Shown: positions 1 through 10,751 of the stretch, piece after piece
Layout: each line of letters opens with the position of its first letter
Position numbering within the stretch: position 1 is the stretch's first letter
Origin: Pseudomonas viridiflava
GTDB lineage: Bacteria > Pseudomonadota > Gammaproteobacteria > Pseudomonadales > Pseudomonadaceae
Assembly (NCBI RefSeq): GCF_900582195.1
Contig: NZ_UTHA01000068.1
Location: forward strand, 106,277-170,276
Length of the DNA stretch: 64,000 nt
Direction of reading: 5' to 3'
Notes under the pieces: generated by a model
Database searches by the model: none
What the model was told of the DNA's origin: nothing
The model's input: the letters and a program-made list of their open reading frames with translations, nothing else
Position numbers and translations under genes: made by a program

Positions 1-49
1 ACCCCTCGCCCGCAAGAACCTCACAAAACTGCCCTGACGGAACCCCACA

Positions 50-352
50 ATGGACCTGACCCCACGCGAAAAAGACAAGTTGCTGATCTTCACCGCCGGC
101 CTCGTCGCCGAGCGGCGTTTGGCGCGCGGTGTGAAACTCAATTACCCGGAAGCCATGGCTTACATCTCCGCCGCCCTGCTTGAAGGCGCCCGTGATGGCC
201 AGACCGTGGCCGAGTTGATGCACTTCGGCACCACCCTGCTCAGCCGCGAGCAAGTGATGGAAGGCATCCCGGAAATGATCCCGGAGATCCAGGTCGAAGC
301 GACGTTCCCCGACGGCACCAAACTGGTCACCGTCCACCAACCGATCGTCTGA
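50..352 (+). CDS. ureA: Urease gamma subunit UreA
   Basis: Smallest structural subunit of urease, the cytoplasmic nickel enzyme that hydrolyses urea to ammonia and carbamate. The 100-residue product has the full usual length and the canonical start ([14 protein letters not shown]) and end (LVTVHQPIV) of the family. It is the first complete gene in the window; ureD would be expected just upstream, outside the window. The Shine-Dalgarno is weak (GGAA about 9 bases before ATG), which suits translational coupling to an upstream gene. Two acetyltransferase genes follow at 9-base spacing before ureB, so the structural subunits are encoded in an interrupted operon. Confidence 0.97.
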   Translation: MDLTPREKDKLLIFTAGLVAERRLARGVKLNYPEAMAYISAALLEGARDGQTVAELMHFGTTLLSREQVMEGIPEMIPEIQVEATFPDGTKLVTVHQPIV

Positions 353-360
353 GGCGCGCC

Positions 361-1738
<1,378 letters not shown>

Positions 1739-1756
1739 CATCTGCGTGCACCGCTG

Positions 1757-1903
1757 CCCCTCACCCCAGCCCTCTCCCGAGGGAGAGGGAGCCGAATGGG
1801 GGCTTTTCCGATCCTGAGTTCGACTCGATATTTCAGGTCGATGTCTGTCGAAAGAAACCCGCGATCAGTCCCCTCTCCCTCTGGGAGAGGGCTAGGGTGA
1901 GGG
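1757..1903. repeat. Inverted pair of C-rich palindromic (REP-like) units between ureB and ureC
   Basis: CCCTCACCCCAGCCCTCTCC at about 1757-1776 (palindromic with following GGGAGAGGGA) and its inverse, CCCTCTCCC...GGGAGAGGGCTAGGGTGAGGG, at 1869-1903 face each other. This is a different family from the GTGGGAGCGAGCTTGCTCGCG repeats elsewhere in the window. It sits in the middle of the ure operon and could form a long transcript hairpin that stabilises or attenuates the mRNA. Confidence 0.8.
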
Positions 1904-1939
1904 TCAATGGCTCACCACTATTTTCTTGAAGGACGCAGC

Positions 1940-3640
1940 ATGAAGATTTCCCGTCAAGCCTACGCCGACATGTTCGGCCCCACCGTCGGCGACAAGGTGC
2001 GCCTGGCCGACACCGAACTGTGGATCGAAGTCGAAAAAGACTTCACCACCTACGGCGAAGAAGTGAAATTCGGTGGCGGCAAAGTCATCCGCGACGGCCA
2101 GGGCCAGAGCCAACTGCTCGCCGCCGAAGTGGTCGACACGCTGATCACCAACGCGCTGATCATCGATCATTGGGGCATCGTCAAAGCCGACGTCGGCCTC
2201 AAGGACGGGCGCATTGCCGCGATTGGCAAGGCCGGCAACCCGGACGTGCAGCCGAACGTGACCATCGCCATCGGCGCCGGCACCGAAGTGATTGCCGGCG
2301 AAGGCATGATCCTCACCGCTGGCGGCATCGACACACACATCCATTTCATCTGCCCGCAGCAGATCGAAGAAGCGCTGATGAGCGGCGTCACCACCATGAT
2401 CGGCGGCGGCACGGGACCTGCCACCGGCACCAACGCCACCACTTGCACGTCGGGCCCGTGGCATCTGGCGCGCATGCTACAGGCCGCCGACGCGTTCCCG
2501 ATGAACATCGGCCTCACTGGCAAGGGCAATGCCAGCCTGCCGGAGCCGCTGATCGAGCAGGTCAAGGCCGGCGCCATCGGCCTCAAGCTGCACGAGGACT
2601 GGGGCACCACGCCGGCAAGCATTGATAACTGTCTGAGCGTTGCCGATCAGTTCGACGTGCAGGTGGCGATCCACACTGACACGCTCAATGAGTCCGGTTT
2701 CGTCGAAACCACCCTCGGCGCGTTCAAGGGCCGCACCATTCACACCTATCACACCGAAGGCGCCGGCGGCGGTCACGCGCCAGACATCATCAAGGCCTGC
2801 GGCTTCCCTAACGTGCTGCCGAGTTCGACCAACCCGACCCGGCCGTTCACCCGCAACACCATTGACGAACACCTCGACATGCTGATGGTCTGTCACCACC
2901 TCGACCCAAGCATTGCCGAAGACGTCGCGTTCGCCGAAAGCCGCATCCGCCGCGAAACGATTGCCGCCGAAGACATTCTTCACGACCTCGGCGCGTTCTC
3001 GATGATCAGCTCCGACAGCCAGGCCATGGGCCGTGTCGGCGAGGTCATCACGCGCACCTGGCAGACCGCCGACAAAATGAAAAAGCAGCGTGGCCCGCTG
3101 CCGCAGGACGGCGCAGGCAACGACAACTTCCGCGCCAAACGCTACATCGCCAAGTACACCATCAACCCTGCGATCACCCATGGCATCAGCCACGAAGTCG
3201 GTTCGGTGGAAGTCGGCAAGTGGGCGGATCTGGTGCTGTGGCGCCCGGCATTCTTTGGCGTGAAACCGACGCTGATTCTCAAGGGCGGCGCGATTGCCGC
3301 GAGCCTGATGGGCGATGCCAACGCCTCGATCCCGACACCGCAACCGGTGCACTACCGCCCGATGTTCGCCAGCTACGGCGGTTCGCTGCACGCCACCAGC
3401 CTGACCTTTATCAGTCAGGCGGCGCAGGAAGCGGGATTGCCTGAAGCGCTGGGGCTGAAGAAGAAAATCGCTGTGGTCAAAGGTTGCCGTGACGTGCAGA
3501 AAACCGACCTGATCCACAACGATTATCTGCCGGACATCGATGTCGACCCGCAGACCTATCAGGTCAAGGCCGATGGCGTTCTGCTGTGGTGTGAGCCGGC
3601 GGAAACCTTGCCAATGGCGCAGCGCTACTTCCTGTTCTGA
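1940..3640 (+). CDS. ureC: Urease alpha (catalytic) subunit UreC
   Basis: Catalytic subunit carrying the dinuclear nickel centre. The 566-residue product matches the usual length. Visible active-site elements: the metal-binding HIHF motif (about residues 136-139), the carbamylated lysine in GLKLHEDWG (about 216-224), the flap cysteine in MVCHHLD (about 319-325), and [12 protein letters not shown] (about 361-372). ATG at 1940 is preferred over the ATG at 1907 because GAAGGA at 1928-1933 is 6 bases upstream and the family begins [14 protein letters not shown]. The genes for nickel insertion (ureE, ureF, ureG) lie about 16 kb downstream. Confidence 0.98.
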   Translation: MKISRQAYADMFGPTVGDKVRLADTELWIEVEKDFTTYGEEVKFGGGKVIRDGQGQSQLLAAEVVDTLITNALIIDHWGIVKADVGLKDGRIAAIGKAGNPDVQPNVTIAIGAGTEVIAGEGMILTAGGIDTHIHFICPQQIEEALMSGVTTMIGGGTGPATGTNATTCTSGPWHLARMLQAADAFPMNIGLTGKGNASLPEPLIEQVKAGAIGLKLHEDWGTTPASIDNCLSVADQFDVQVAIHTDTLNESGFVETTLGAFKGRTIHTYHTEGAGGGHAPDIIKACGFPNVLPSSTNPTRPFTRNTIDEHLDMLMVCHHLDPSIAEDVAFAESRIRRETIAAEDILHDLGAFSMISSDSQAMGRVGEVITRTWQTADKMKKQRGPLPQDGAGNDNFRAKRYIAKYTINPAITHGISHEVGSVEVGKWADLVLWRPAFFGVKPTLILKGGAIAASLMGDANASIPTPQPVHYRPMFASYGGSLHATSLTFISQAAQEAGLPEALGLKKKIAVVKGCRDVQKTDLIHNDYLPDIDVDPQTYQVKADGVLLWCEPAETLPMAQRYFLF

Positions 3641-3650
3641 TGACGTCGTG

Positions 3651-3684
3651 TGCTGAATACGGACACCCAGGATCGTATTCAGCA
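3651..3684. terminator. Hairpin between convergent ureC and the SET-like gene
   Basis: A perfect 10-bp stem (TGCTGAATAC / GTATTCAGCA) with a 14-base loop lies just past the ureC stop. It could end transcription from both sides of this convergent pair, but there is no T-tract on either strand, so a simple intrinsic terminator is not certain. Confidence 0.4.
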
Positions 3685-3700
3685 GCGGTCGCCAGCCCGA

Positions 3701-5101
3701 TCAGGGAAATAACCGCGACATGTCCTCATCGCTGTAGTTGTAATCGAGGCGCAACTCGGTTCCAGCCGGAATGTCTTCGGTAGCGAATATGGCGTTGAGA
3801 ATGAACTCCCGGGTCACCAGCTCGTTACCTCTCCACTGTTGCGCGTCGACCTCGAACGGAACGAATTCGACGTTGTAACCCTCCGTCGCCTGACGAACCG
3901 GCTTGCCCGTTGCGTCATACAGAAAGTTCGTATTGATCCGGGAAATAATGGTGTCACCCACTAGCGCAATCTTGTCGGGAATCAGATATCCAGGCCCAGG
4001 CTGATGACGTTCTCCCACTTTTGTGGTGTAGGACTGTTCTCGGGGCGGAACAAGACGTGCTGGCGTGATGGCGCCGCCGTAAACGCCGACCACCTCACCT
4101 CGGGCGATTCTCCGGTTGGCTACCACCATGGACTGGCCGATCAAGGCGCGCTCTCCGGGCGCCCTCATGTCGGCTTCGGTGAACAACCGCCATTGCAGCT
4201 TTTCTTCATATAACCGTGCGACATGTTCATATCCACCAAACCTGATGTAAGGCTTGACCTGCTCCGAGGTGTATCGGCCGCCGTCTTCGAAACGCACCAG
4301 GGTCTGCAGTTTTTTGATACGGACAGGCCTGCCGACCATGTCTCTGAATGGATATTTGCCATTATTGGCGCGGTCGTAGACCCCATGTCGATTGCCCTGG
4401 TATGAAAAGGGCGTTTCGCTGCGCATCGCAATCAGTTCGGCAGCCGTGAAAGGTTTGACAGGCATCGATTCAGAGGCCATATGGAAGTGCTCTTGCGCCG
4501 CATCGACATCGGGCAGCTCTTCCAGAGCAGACTCATAGGCCTCGTCACTTTGCCGGGCGGCCCTGCGGCTTTTGCGCTGCCCAACGGCGATATCGTCCCC
4601 GGTCGTGGGGAAATCCTGCAGCGGGTACCAGTGTTTGTTCGATGAATCGTAGGCGAGCATCGGGCCGGACGGCCGCAGCTCGCCGGACAACCTGGCCTGG
4701 TGCAGACCGGTTTCGGCATCGATGCCGATCAGGACCGTACCGCCACCCTGTACGTCAGCGTAGAGGCGTTTCTTGAACACGCGAAATCCCTGAGTGTTCG
4801 CCTCCGGTAAATCGATTGTTGAAGCAATCAGGTAATGCTGCAGGGAAGGGGCTTGAGCCGTTGAAGAAGACGCAGACGTGGAGGGCGTCGGGTGAACCTG
4901 TACGCTGGGCGACACGGCTGCCGTTTCAATTTGCCGCGTGCTACTGCCGGGCTCGCGCGTATCGGGCGGGGTCTTGCGAATGAATGGATCGGGCGTCAGA
5001 GGCAACGACTCGGACCCGTGAGGCGTTGGATCCCCGGACGTGCGCGGGGGGGTGTTTACATCGGCTGCGCCCGGTTTGGGCGGCTTGGGTTTGACTGGCA
5101 T
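3701..5101 (-). CDS. Effector-like protein with shared N-terminal module and C-terminal SET-like domain
   Basis: A 466-residue protein of unestablished function. Residues 1-88 are rich in Pro, Ser and Thr and look disordered. Residues about 89-164 form a module shared with the genes at 49357 and 51665 (pattern TQGFR..YADV...TGL.QARL.GE..PSGP.L...W..L.DF). The C-terminal part (about 318-458) looks like a SET domain: RRIARGEVVGVYGG (start of SET), RINTNF (position of the usual NHS motif) and GTELRLDYNY (C-terminal motif with a candidate catalytic Tyr). SET proteins methylate protein lysines with S-adenosylmethionine. ATG at 5101 is chosen because AAGGA lies 9 bases upstream and two of the three family members then begin MPVK. 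No signal peptide. The gene is isolated between ureC and cbpM. Activity and secretion are inferences. Confidence 0.75.
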   Translation of the reverse strand: MPVKPKPPKPGAADVNTPPRTSGDPTPHGSESLPLTPDPFIRKTPPDTREPGSSTRQIETAAVSPSVQVHPTPSTSASSSTAQAPSLQHYLIASTIDLPEANTQGFRVFKKRLYADVQGGGTVLIGIDAETGLHQARLSGELRPSGPMLAYDSSNKHWYPLQDFPTTGDDIAVGQRKSRRAARQSDEAYESALEELPDVDAAQEHFHMASESMPVKPFTAAELIAMRSETPFSYQGNRHGVYDRANNGKYPFRDMVGRPVRIKKLQTLVRFEDGGRYTSEQVKPYIRFGGYEHVARLYEEKLQWRLFTEADMRAPGERALIGQSMVVANRRIARGEVVGVYGGAITPARLVPPREQSYTTKVGERHQPGPGYLIPDKIALVGDTIISRINTNFLYDATGKPVRQATEGYNVEFVPFEVDAQQWRGNELVTREFILNAIFATEDIPAGTELRLDYNYSDEDMSRLFP

Positions 5102-5292
5102 GAACAGACTTCCTTGCAAAGATGTCGCAGCAACCGACCTGGCTGGCAGGTGCTACGGCAGTCGGCATCCATTGCCGACCTTGCCTGGAAAACTATCAGA
5201 CCGTGCGGTCCGTTAACACCGGGAGAAACACCTGAAAACACTAACCCGGCTCGCAAATGGGGCCCTCGGACGAACGGAAATGTCTGACAGAA

Positions 5293-5598
5293 CTACTCGA
5301 CCACCAACCGCCCCAAGCGTTGGCGCAACATGCGGTTTTCAGCACGCAACTCACGCACCTCTTCCAGCAGGTCCAGCGCCAGCGCGACGCCCTCCCACTC
5401 AAGCTCCAGCTCGCGCCGCAGCTTGGCGGCGCGTTTGGCCAAAGCCAACTCGTAATCGGTAAAGCGCCATTCCCGGGGCTGCGCGCCCTGAGGTTCGAGG
5501 ATGCCGTGTTCGACGATTTCGATCACGTAGACGTCCGACAAATCGGCCGCCTCACAGAATTCTGCCAGGTCCAGTTGAACGATCAGGGGGCTGCTCAT
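5293..5598 (-). CDS. cbpM: Chaperone modulator CbpM
   Basis: A 101-residue partner of the DnaJ-like co-chaperone CbpA, which inhibits CbpA's co-chaperone and DNA-binding activities in E. coli. The protein has the MerR-like N-terminal helical region with the DLAEFCEAADLSDVYVIEIVEHGILEP pattern around residues 10-35 and a C-terminal helical, Leu/Glu/Arg-rich segment (about 60-98). It follows cbpA by 23 bases on the same strand, the usual cbpA-cbpM order. Confidence 0.9.
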   Translation of the reverse strand: MSSPLIVQLDLAEFCEAADLSDVYVIEIVEHGILEPQGAQPREWRFTDYELALAKRAAKLRRELELEWEGVALALDLLEEVRELRAENRMLRQRLGRLVVE

Positions 5599-5621
5599 GA
5601 TGGGCTACTCCGTCGTCGGGT

Positions 5622-6572
5622 TCAGAAGTTCTCTCGCGGATTGAACGCGGCTTTCTTCGCCAGCTCCTGCCACAGTGCCTTGACCTCATCGTCGGCCGCT
5701 TTCGGCATCACCGCTTTGAGTTGCACGAACAGGTAACCGCGCTCGCCCGCCTTGTTTTTCAGGCCATGACCTTTGGCGCGCATGCGTTGACCGTTCTGGC
5801 TGCCGGCCGGGACCTTCAAGTTGATCTTGCCAGTCAGGGTCGGCACCGCCACCTCGGCACCCAACGCCAGTTCCCACGGTGCCAGCGGCAAGGTGATGAT
5901 CAGGTTGTCGCCTTCAACATCGAATTTCGGATGCGGCGCAAAACGAATGGTCAGGTACAGATCGCCATTCGCCCCGCCACCGATGCCCGGTGCGCCCTGG
6001 CCTTTGAGGCGGATGCGCTCGCCGTCGCTCACGCCCGCCGGGATCTTCACGTTCAGGCTCTTGCTGGTGTTGCTGACGTGCTGGCCGTTGGCGTTGTACT
6101 GCGGCACCTGGAAGGTGACTTTCTTCGACTCGTTCGCTAGCGTCTCTTCGAGGAAGATCGGCAGTTCCATTTCCACGTCTTGCCCTCGGCGCCCTGCACT
6201 GCGAGATTGCCGACCTTCGCCGCCACCGAAACCGGGGCCGCGATTGCCGAAGATCGAACTGAAGAAGTCCGAGAAGTCGCCGGTGTCGCCACCGCCGCCA
6301 CCAAAGCCGCCACGGCTCTGCCAGCCCGGTGGCCCCTGGAACGGCTGACCGTGCTGGCCATAACGGCGCAGCTCGTCGTATTCGGCGCGTTTGTCGGCGC
6401 TTTTCAGTGCTTCATAGGCTTCCGAGGCGTCCTTGAACTTGGCCTCAGCGTCCTTTTCCTTGCTGACATCAGGGTGGTATTTACGCGCCAGCTTGCGATA
6501 GGCAGCCTTGATTGCCTTGTCGTCTGCTGTCGGCTCCACGCCGAGTATCTTGTAATAGTCTTTGAAGTCCAT
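5622..6572 (-). CDS. cbpA: DnaJ-family co-chaperone CbpA
   Basis: Class II J-protein co-chaperone of DnaK, also a curved-DNA-binding protein. Residues 1-70 form the J-domain with the diagnostic HPD at about 33-35 (KYHPDVSK). A Gly/Phe-rich linker follows (about 85-125), then the two beta-barrel C-terminal substrate-binding domains (about 130-310); there is no zinc-finger region. I start at the ATG at 6572 ([12 protein letters not shown]), as in the E. coli protein; a weaker in-frame start exists at 6587. It heads a cbpA-cbpM operon and is divergent from a YegD-type Hsp70, so the region is a small chaperone cluster. Confidence 0.93.
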   Translation of the reverse strand: MDFKDYYKILGVEPTADDKAIKAAYRKLARKYHPDVSKEKDAEAKFKDASEAYEALKSADKRAEYDELRRYGQHGQPFQGPPGWQSRGGFGGGGGDTGDFSDFFSSIFGNRGPGFGGGEGRQSRSAGRRGQDVEMELPIFLEETLANESKKVTFQVPQYNANGQHVSNTSKSLNVKIPAGVSDGERIRLKGQGAPGIGGGANGDLYLTIRFAPHPKFDVEGDNLIITLPLAPWELALGAEVAVPTLTGKINLKVPAGSQNGQRMRAKGHGLKNKAGERGYLFVQLKAVMPKAADDEVKALWQELAKKAAFNPRENF

Positions 6573-6864
6573 TGAAGGAATCACCATCCGTTATCGATTT
6601 CGCGCCGATGCCAGCATGCGCCGATTCGCGCGTGCCGGGTTGACCGATCTCAAGGTTGTGACCGGGTGGCGCAGCAGAAGTTTATCGGCAGTGGACGGCG
6701 GTTCTTGCGACCGCCGGTGGTTCTGCCGGCCCATGCCAGCAAGTTTGGGGCAAAGCTTGAGGTTTCAAGGCAGTTTAGTCGTGAAATAGCAGATGACCGG
6801 CCTTCGATTCTGGCGCGCACTGACATACACTGCGCGGCCGTTTTTTTGACCGGAACCGAAAGAC
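6573..6864. other. Divergent intergenic region between cbpA and the Hsp70-like gene
   Basis: 292 bases holding the promoters for both chaperone transcripts. I looked for a heat-shock (sigma-32) promoter and found no convincing CTTGAA / CCCCAT pair at correct spacing. No other feature was recognised. Confidence 0.4.
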
Positions 6865-8139
6865 ATGAAAGACGCCTCTCCAGCCCGTGCCTGCGGCATC
6901 GACTTCGGCACGTCCAACTCCACCGTCGGCTGGCTGCGCCCCGGCATGGAAACGATGATCGCGCTGGAAGACGACAAGATTACCCTGCCGTCGGTGGTCT
7001 TCTTCAACATTGAGGAACGCCGCCCGGTGTACGGTCGTCTGGCGCTGCACGAGTACCTCGAAGGCTATGAAGGCCGGCTGATGCGCTCGTTGAAAAGCCT
7101 GCTCGGTTCCAAGCTGATCAAGCACGACACCAGCGTGCTCGGCACGGCGATGCCGTTCAAGGACTTGCTCGGCCTGTTCATCGGCCAGTTGAAGAGCCGT
7201 GCGGAAACCGCCGCCGGTCGGGAATTCGAGCAAGTGGTGCTCGGCCGTCCGGTGTTCTTCGTCGATGACGATCCGCTGGCGGACCAGGAAGCCGAAGACA
7301 CCTTGGTCGAAGTGGCCAGGAAAATCGGTTTCAAGGACGTGTCGTTCCAGTACGAGCCGATTGCAGCGGCCTTCGACTACGAGTCGACCATCGAAAAAGA
7401 AGAGCTGGTGCTGATCGTCGACATCGGCGGCGGTACCTCCGACTTCTCGCTGGTGCGCCTGTCGCCGGAGCGTCGTGGTCTCGATAACCGTCACGATGAC
7501 ATTCTCGCCACTGGCGGCGTGCACATCGGCGGAACCGACTTCGACAAGCAGCTGAGCCTGCAAGGCCTGATGCCGCTGTTTGGCTACGGCAGCCGCATGA
7601 AGAGCGGCGCCTACATGCCGACCAGCCACCACATGAACCTGGCGACCTGGCACACCATCAACTCGGTGTACTCGCAGAAATCCAGCCTGGCGCTGGGCAG
7701 CATGCGCTACGACATCGAAGACACTGGCGGCATCGATCGCCTGTTCAAGTTGATCGAACAACGCGCCGGGCACTGGCTGGCGATGGAAGTCGAAGAGACC
7801 AAGATCCAGTTGACCCACACCGACAGCCGCCATGTGCCGCTGGATCGGATCGAGGCCGGGCTGAGTGTGGAGCTGACCCGTGCACTGTTCGAGTCGGCGA
7901 TCGACGCGTTGCTGGAGCGGGTGCGCGGCAGTGTCACACAGTTGCTGAACGATGCCGGTGTGGCGGTGGATCAGGTTGATACGGTGTTCTTCACCGGCGG
8001 TTCGAGCGGGATTCCGGCGCTGCGTAACAGTGTTTCGGCGATGTTGCCGAATGCGCGGCATGTTGAAGGGAATATCTTTGGCAGCATTGGTAGCGGTCTG
8101 GCGATTGAAGCGATGAAACGCTATGGCGCCATGGCCTGA
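6865..8139 (+). CDS. YegD-like Hsp70-family chaperone
   Basis: A 424-residue actin/Hsp70-fold ATPase of the YegD type. The first phosphate motif is GIDFGTSNSTVGW (residues 11-23) and the second is IVDIGGGTSDFSL (about 187-199); FFTGGSSGIPALR (about 376-388) is the adenosine motif. The protein stops after the nucleotide-binding domain, without the beta-sandwich substrate domain and helical lid of DnaK, as is normal for YegD. Its cellular role is not well defined. It is divergent from cbpA; P. aeruginosa has a similar gene downstream of ureC, as I recall. Confidence 0.88.
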   Translation: MKDASPARACGIDFGTSNSTVGWLRPGMETMIALEDDKITLPSVVFFNIEERRPVYGRLALHEYLEGYEGRLMRSLKSLLGSKLIKHDTSVLGTAMPFKDLLGLFIGQLKSRAETAAGREFEQVVLGRPVFFVDDDPLADQEAEDTLVEVARKIGFKDVSFQYEPIAAAFDYESTIEKEELVLIVDIGGGTSDFSLVRLSPERRGLDNRHDDILATGGVHIGGTDFDKQLSLQGLMPLFGYGSRMKSGAYMPTSHHMNLATWHTINSVYSQKSSLALGSMRYDIEDTGGIDRLFKLIEQRAGHWLAMEVEETKIQLTHTDSRHVPLDRIEAGLSVELTRALFESAIDALLERVRGSVTQLLNDAGVAVDQVDTVFFTGGSSGIPALRNSVSAMLPNARHVEGNIFGSIGSGLAIEAMKRYGAMA

Positions 8140-8160
8140 CCTGAAATCGGCGTCGCGTCT

Positions 8161-8244
8161 TTCGCGAGCAAGCTCGCTCCCACATTTGACCGCATTCCTT
8201 CAGTTGAAATGCAATTCAGTGTGGGAGCGAGCTTGCTCGCGAAG
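8161..8244. repeat. REP pair (GTGGGAGCGAGCTTGCTCGCG family)
   Basis: Two inverted units, TTCGCGAGCAAGCTCGCTCC at 8161-8180 and GTGGGAGCGAGCTTGCTCGC at 8221-8240, lie between two convergent genes. Each unit is itself an imperfect palindrome, so the transcript can form stem-loops in either direction. Confidence 0.95.
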
Positions 8245-8274
8245 GCGTCAGATCAGGCACCACAGATCCATCAG

Positions 8275-9288
8275 TTAGACCATCCCGCCCAGCTTCAACT
8301 CACTCTTCAGGTACGCGTAATAAATCGGTCCCGCCACCACCCCCGGCAGACCGAACGCGGCCTCGAACACCAGCATCGCCAGCAGCAACTCCCACGACTT
8401 GGCACTGATCTGCCCGCCGACAATGCGCGCGTTGAGGAAGTACTCGAGCTTGTGGATAAAAATCAGATAACCCAGCGCGGCAATCGCCACCCAGATCGAC
8501 AGCGACAGGCCGACGATGGTGATCAGCGTATTCGACATAAGGTTGCCGATCACCGGCAACAGGCCAAGCAGAAAGGTCAGCACGATCAGGGTTTTGGTCA
8601 GCGGCAGCTTGATGCCGAACATCGGCAGGATCACCGCGAGGAAGATCCCGGTGAAGAAGGTGTTGAGCAGGGAAATCTTGATCTGCGCGAAGACGATGTT
8701 GCGGAAGGCCTGCACCAGCAGGTGCAAACGGTCGAACAGCGCAGCGGCCAGCGGTTTGCGTTTGGTGACATCGGGAATGCGCTGCAAGGCGATGATCGCG
8801 CCGAGCACCATGCCGATCAGCAGCGTGACGAACATGTGCGCAGCGTCCTTGCCGACCAGTTGCAGGTCGGACAGATGTTTGCCCATCCACTCGCCGATTG
8901 CCACACGAAATTCCGCAGCACTGGCCGGCAGATAGGCATCGATGAACGGCGGCAATTGCCCGCGTGCGCGGTCGACCACGCCCATGAACTTGTCGAGGGA
9001 AGCGCCGGGATTTTCCGCTTCATGCAGTAAGAAGCTGATGGCGCCGGCAAAGAGCAACGCCAGCACACTCACCACCAATGTGCCCAGCAACGCCACCGCC
9101 AGCCAACGCGCACGGCGGCCTTCGATCAGCCGTTGCAGTTGCGGGGTGAGCATGTTGACCAGTTCGAATACCAGCAGCCCGGCGAGCAGGCTCGGCAACA
9201 AGCGCAGCGGCAGTACCAGTAGCAAACCGCCGAAAATGATGATGCAACTGACCCAGAACACTACATGACGCTCAGAAAACGTTGGCAT
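8275..9288 (-). CDS. AI-2E family (PerM/TqsA-like) membrane protein
   Basis: A 337-residue inner-membrane protein of the AI-2E transporter superfamily, which includes TqsA, PerM and Na+/Li+:H+ antiporters. Hydrophobic segments occur at about residues 10-45, 60-88, a reentrant region near 150-170, and a cluster of three or four at about 200-310 with the family's PVIGNLMSNTLI and GLPGVVAGPI motifs. The specific substrate cannot be assigned. It is monocistronic, with REP pairs on both sides. Confidence 0.85.
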   Translation of the reverse strand: MPTFSERHVVFWVSCIIIFGGLLLVLPLRLLPSLLAGLLVFELVNMLTPQLQRLIEGRRARWLAVALLGTLVVSVLALLFAGAISFLLHEAENPGASLDKFMGVVDRARGQLPPFIDAYLPASAAEFRVAIGEWMGKHLSDLQLVGKDAAHMFVTLLIGMVLGAIIALQRIPDVTKRKPLAAALFDRLHLLVQAFRNIVFAQIKISLLNTFFTGIFLAVILPMFGIKLPLTKTLIVLTFLLGLLPVIGNLMSNTLITIVGLSLSIWVAIAALGYLIFIHKLEYFLNARIVGGQISAKSWELLLAMLVFEAAFGLPGVVAGPIYYAYLKSELKLGGMV

Positions 9289-9391
9289 ACAGCCTCAAAA
9301 CGAACGGCGTAAAAGGATTGGCAGTCTGCCAGCGTTCCGGGGTGAGCACTAGGTATATGCGGTGGGTGAGATTGGCGGCGCCCTGACCGGC

Positions 9392-9463
9392 CTCTTCGCG
9401 AGCAAGCTCGCTCCCACATCGGAATGCGCACTCCTGTGGGAGCGAGCTTGCTCGCGAAGAGGC
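9392..9463. repeat. REP pair
   Basis: Inverted units TTCGCGAGCAAGCTCGCTCC (from 9395) and TGTGGGAGCGAGCTTGCTCG (from 9435) with a short spacer, between the AI-2E-family gene and the PsiF gene. Confidence 0.95.
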
Positions 9464-9491
9464 CAGCCCGCCCACCACAAGACTCAAGTGC

Positions 9492-9797
9492 TTATTTTTT
9501 CTTCAGACAATCACTCATGAAGGTCTTGCGCGCATCGCCAGTCAGCGCCTTGGTTTTCGCATCGGCGTTGCAGGTGGTCATTTTCTGCTGCTGCGGGGTC
9601 AGGGCCTTGGCATCGTTGGCCGCTGGCGCTGCCTTAAGGCAGGTGCTCATGAAGGTTTTGCGCTCATCGCCTTTCAGACTCTTGGCGGTCGCATCGGCAT
9701 TGCAGGTGGTCATCTTGTTCTGTTGCGCCGTGGCGGCGAAACCCTGGGAACACAGGAGCAAACCAATCATCAACAACGGCACACGCAACATCTTCAT
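9492..9797 (-). CDS. PsiF-repeat periplasmic protein
   Basis: A 101-residue exported protein. ATG at 9797 follows AAGGAG and gives a clear signal peptide (MKMLRVPLLMIGLLLCSQGFA). The mature part holds two PsiF repeats of about 30 residues, each with the pattern KMTTCNADA.....L.GDxRKTFMSxCLK and two conserved cysteines. PsiF is a phosphate-starvation-inducible protein of unknown function in E. coli. A homologue occurs near the same position in P. aeruginosa, as I recall. No Pho box was identified. Confidence 0.88.
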   Translation of the reverse strand: MKMLRVPLLMIGLLLCSQGFAATAQQNKMTTCNADATAKSLKGDERKTFMSTCLKAAPAANDAKALTPQQQKMTTCNADAKTKALTGDARKTFMSDCLKKK

Positions 9798-9860
9798 GGA
9801 GTTTTCTCCTTGTCGCCGCACCGATGGGAGCGGCCTCTGCTGGAGTGTAGCCAAATCCTG

Positions 9861-10655
9861 TTACATCTTCCTGCCTTCCAGATGGCTACGGCGGTACTGC
9901 TCCGGCGTACAGCCGGCCTGCCGCGCGAACATGGCGATAAATGCCGAGCCGCTGCTATAGCCGAGGTCGAAGGCGATTTCCTGCACGCTGCGCGAAGTTT
10001 CCAGCGCCTCGATCGCGGCGAGATAACGCAGACGCTGGCGCCACTCGCCAAAACTCATCCCCAGTTCACGGGTGAATTGCCGGGCCAGCGTGCGCTCACT
10101 GACGTGCACTTGCAGTGCCCAATGCGCCAGCGGCTGATTATTGCCCGGTTCTGCCTGCAAGGTTTCGAGAATCGCCAGTAACCCCGGACTGCTCGCGTAA
10201 GGCAGATAACACTCATGCACCGGCGCCTGTTGCAGTTGATCGACCAGGACCTGCGCCAGGCGTTGATCGGCATCGAGCTCGGGAATCTTTACGTCGCGGG
10301 CGGCGAAGTCCTTGAGAATCGCCTTGAGGATGTCGCTGATCGCCAGGGTACAGGCGCGCCTGGGCAGTTCGGCGCAGACCTTGGGGTCGAGGCACACCGC
10401 GCGATAGTTGACCGGTTGATGGCTGTAGAAACTGTGCTCGACCTGCGGCGGCACCCACACCGCGTACTGCGGCGGCGACATGAAGCGGCTGCCATCGACA
10501 TCCATGTGCAGCACGCCATGGGCGGCGTACTCCAGCGTGCCCCACGGATGGCGATGCGGCGCGGCAAATTCATGGGCGTTGAAATCGGCATAACGGAAGT
10601 AAACCGCCGACGGCAGTTCGCTGAAATCCAGCAGATCGATATGTTTACTGTTCAT
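9861..10655 (-). CDS. AraC-family transcriptional regulator
   Basis: A 264-residue regulator with an N-terminal cupin-type sensor region (HRHPWGTLEYAAHGV near residues 35-49 and VWVPPQVEHSFYS near 66-78) and a C-terminal double helix-turn-helix (about 165-260) with the AraC signature VQEIAFDLGYSSGSAFIAMF. It is divergent from the EamA exporter at 10752 with a 96-base gap, so that exporter is the most likely target. The architecture matches the NimR subgroup of AraC regulators, which control adjacent exporters. Confidence 0.9.
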   Translation of the reverse strand: MNSKHIDLLDFSELPSAVYFRYADFNAHEFAAPHRHPWGTLEYAAHGVLHMDVDGSRFMSPPQYAVWVPPQVEHSFYSHQPVNYRAVCLDPKVCAELPRRACTLAISDILKAILKDFAARDVKIPELDADQRLAQVLVDQLQQAPVHECYLPYASSPGLLAILETLQAEPGNNQPLAHWALQVHVSERTLARQFTRELGMSFGEWRQRLRYLAAIEALETSRSVQEIAFDLGYSSGSAFIAMFARQAGCTPEQYRRSHLEGRKM

Positions 10656-10751
10656 GCTGTCCGGTTGCAGAGGCAGGTTGTCCGGTTCGAAGTATAGGCC
10701 TGCATCCAGACAAGGGATAATTGCGCTTCATCAACGTACTGGTTTCGACTC

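Noticed and set aside
2477..3517. 346-codon open frame opposite ureC
   Set aside because: Antisense to a certain gene; no recognisable domain.
6573..6864. Heat-shock sigma-32 promoter for cbpA or the YegD-like gene
   Set aside because: A CTTGAGA element occurs on the minus strand, but the following CCCGGC is only 9 bases away, too close for a sigma-32 promoter.
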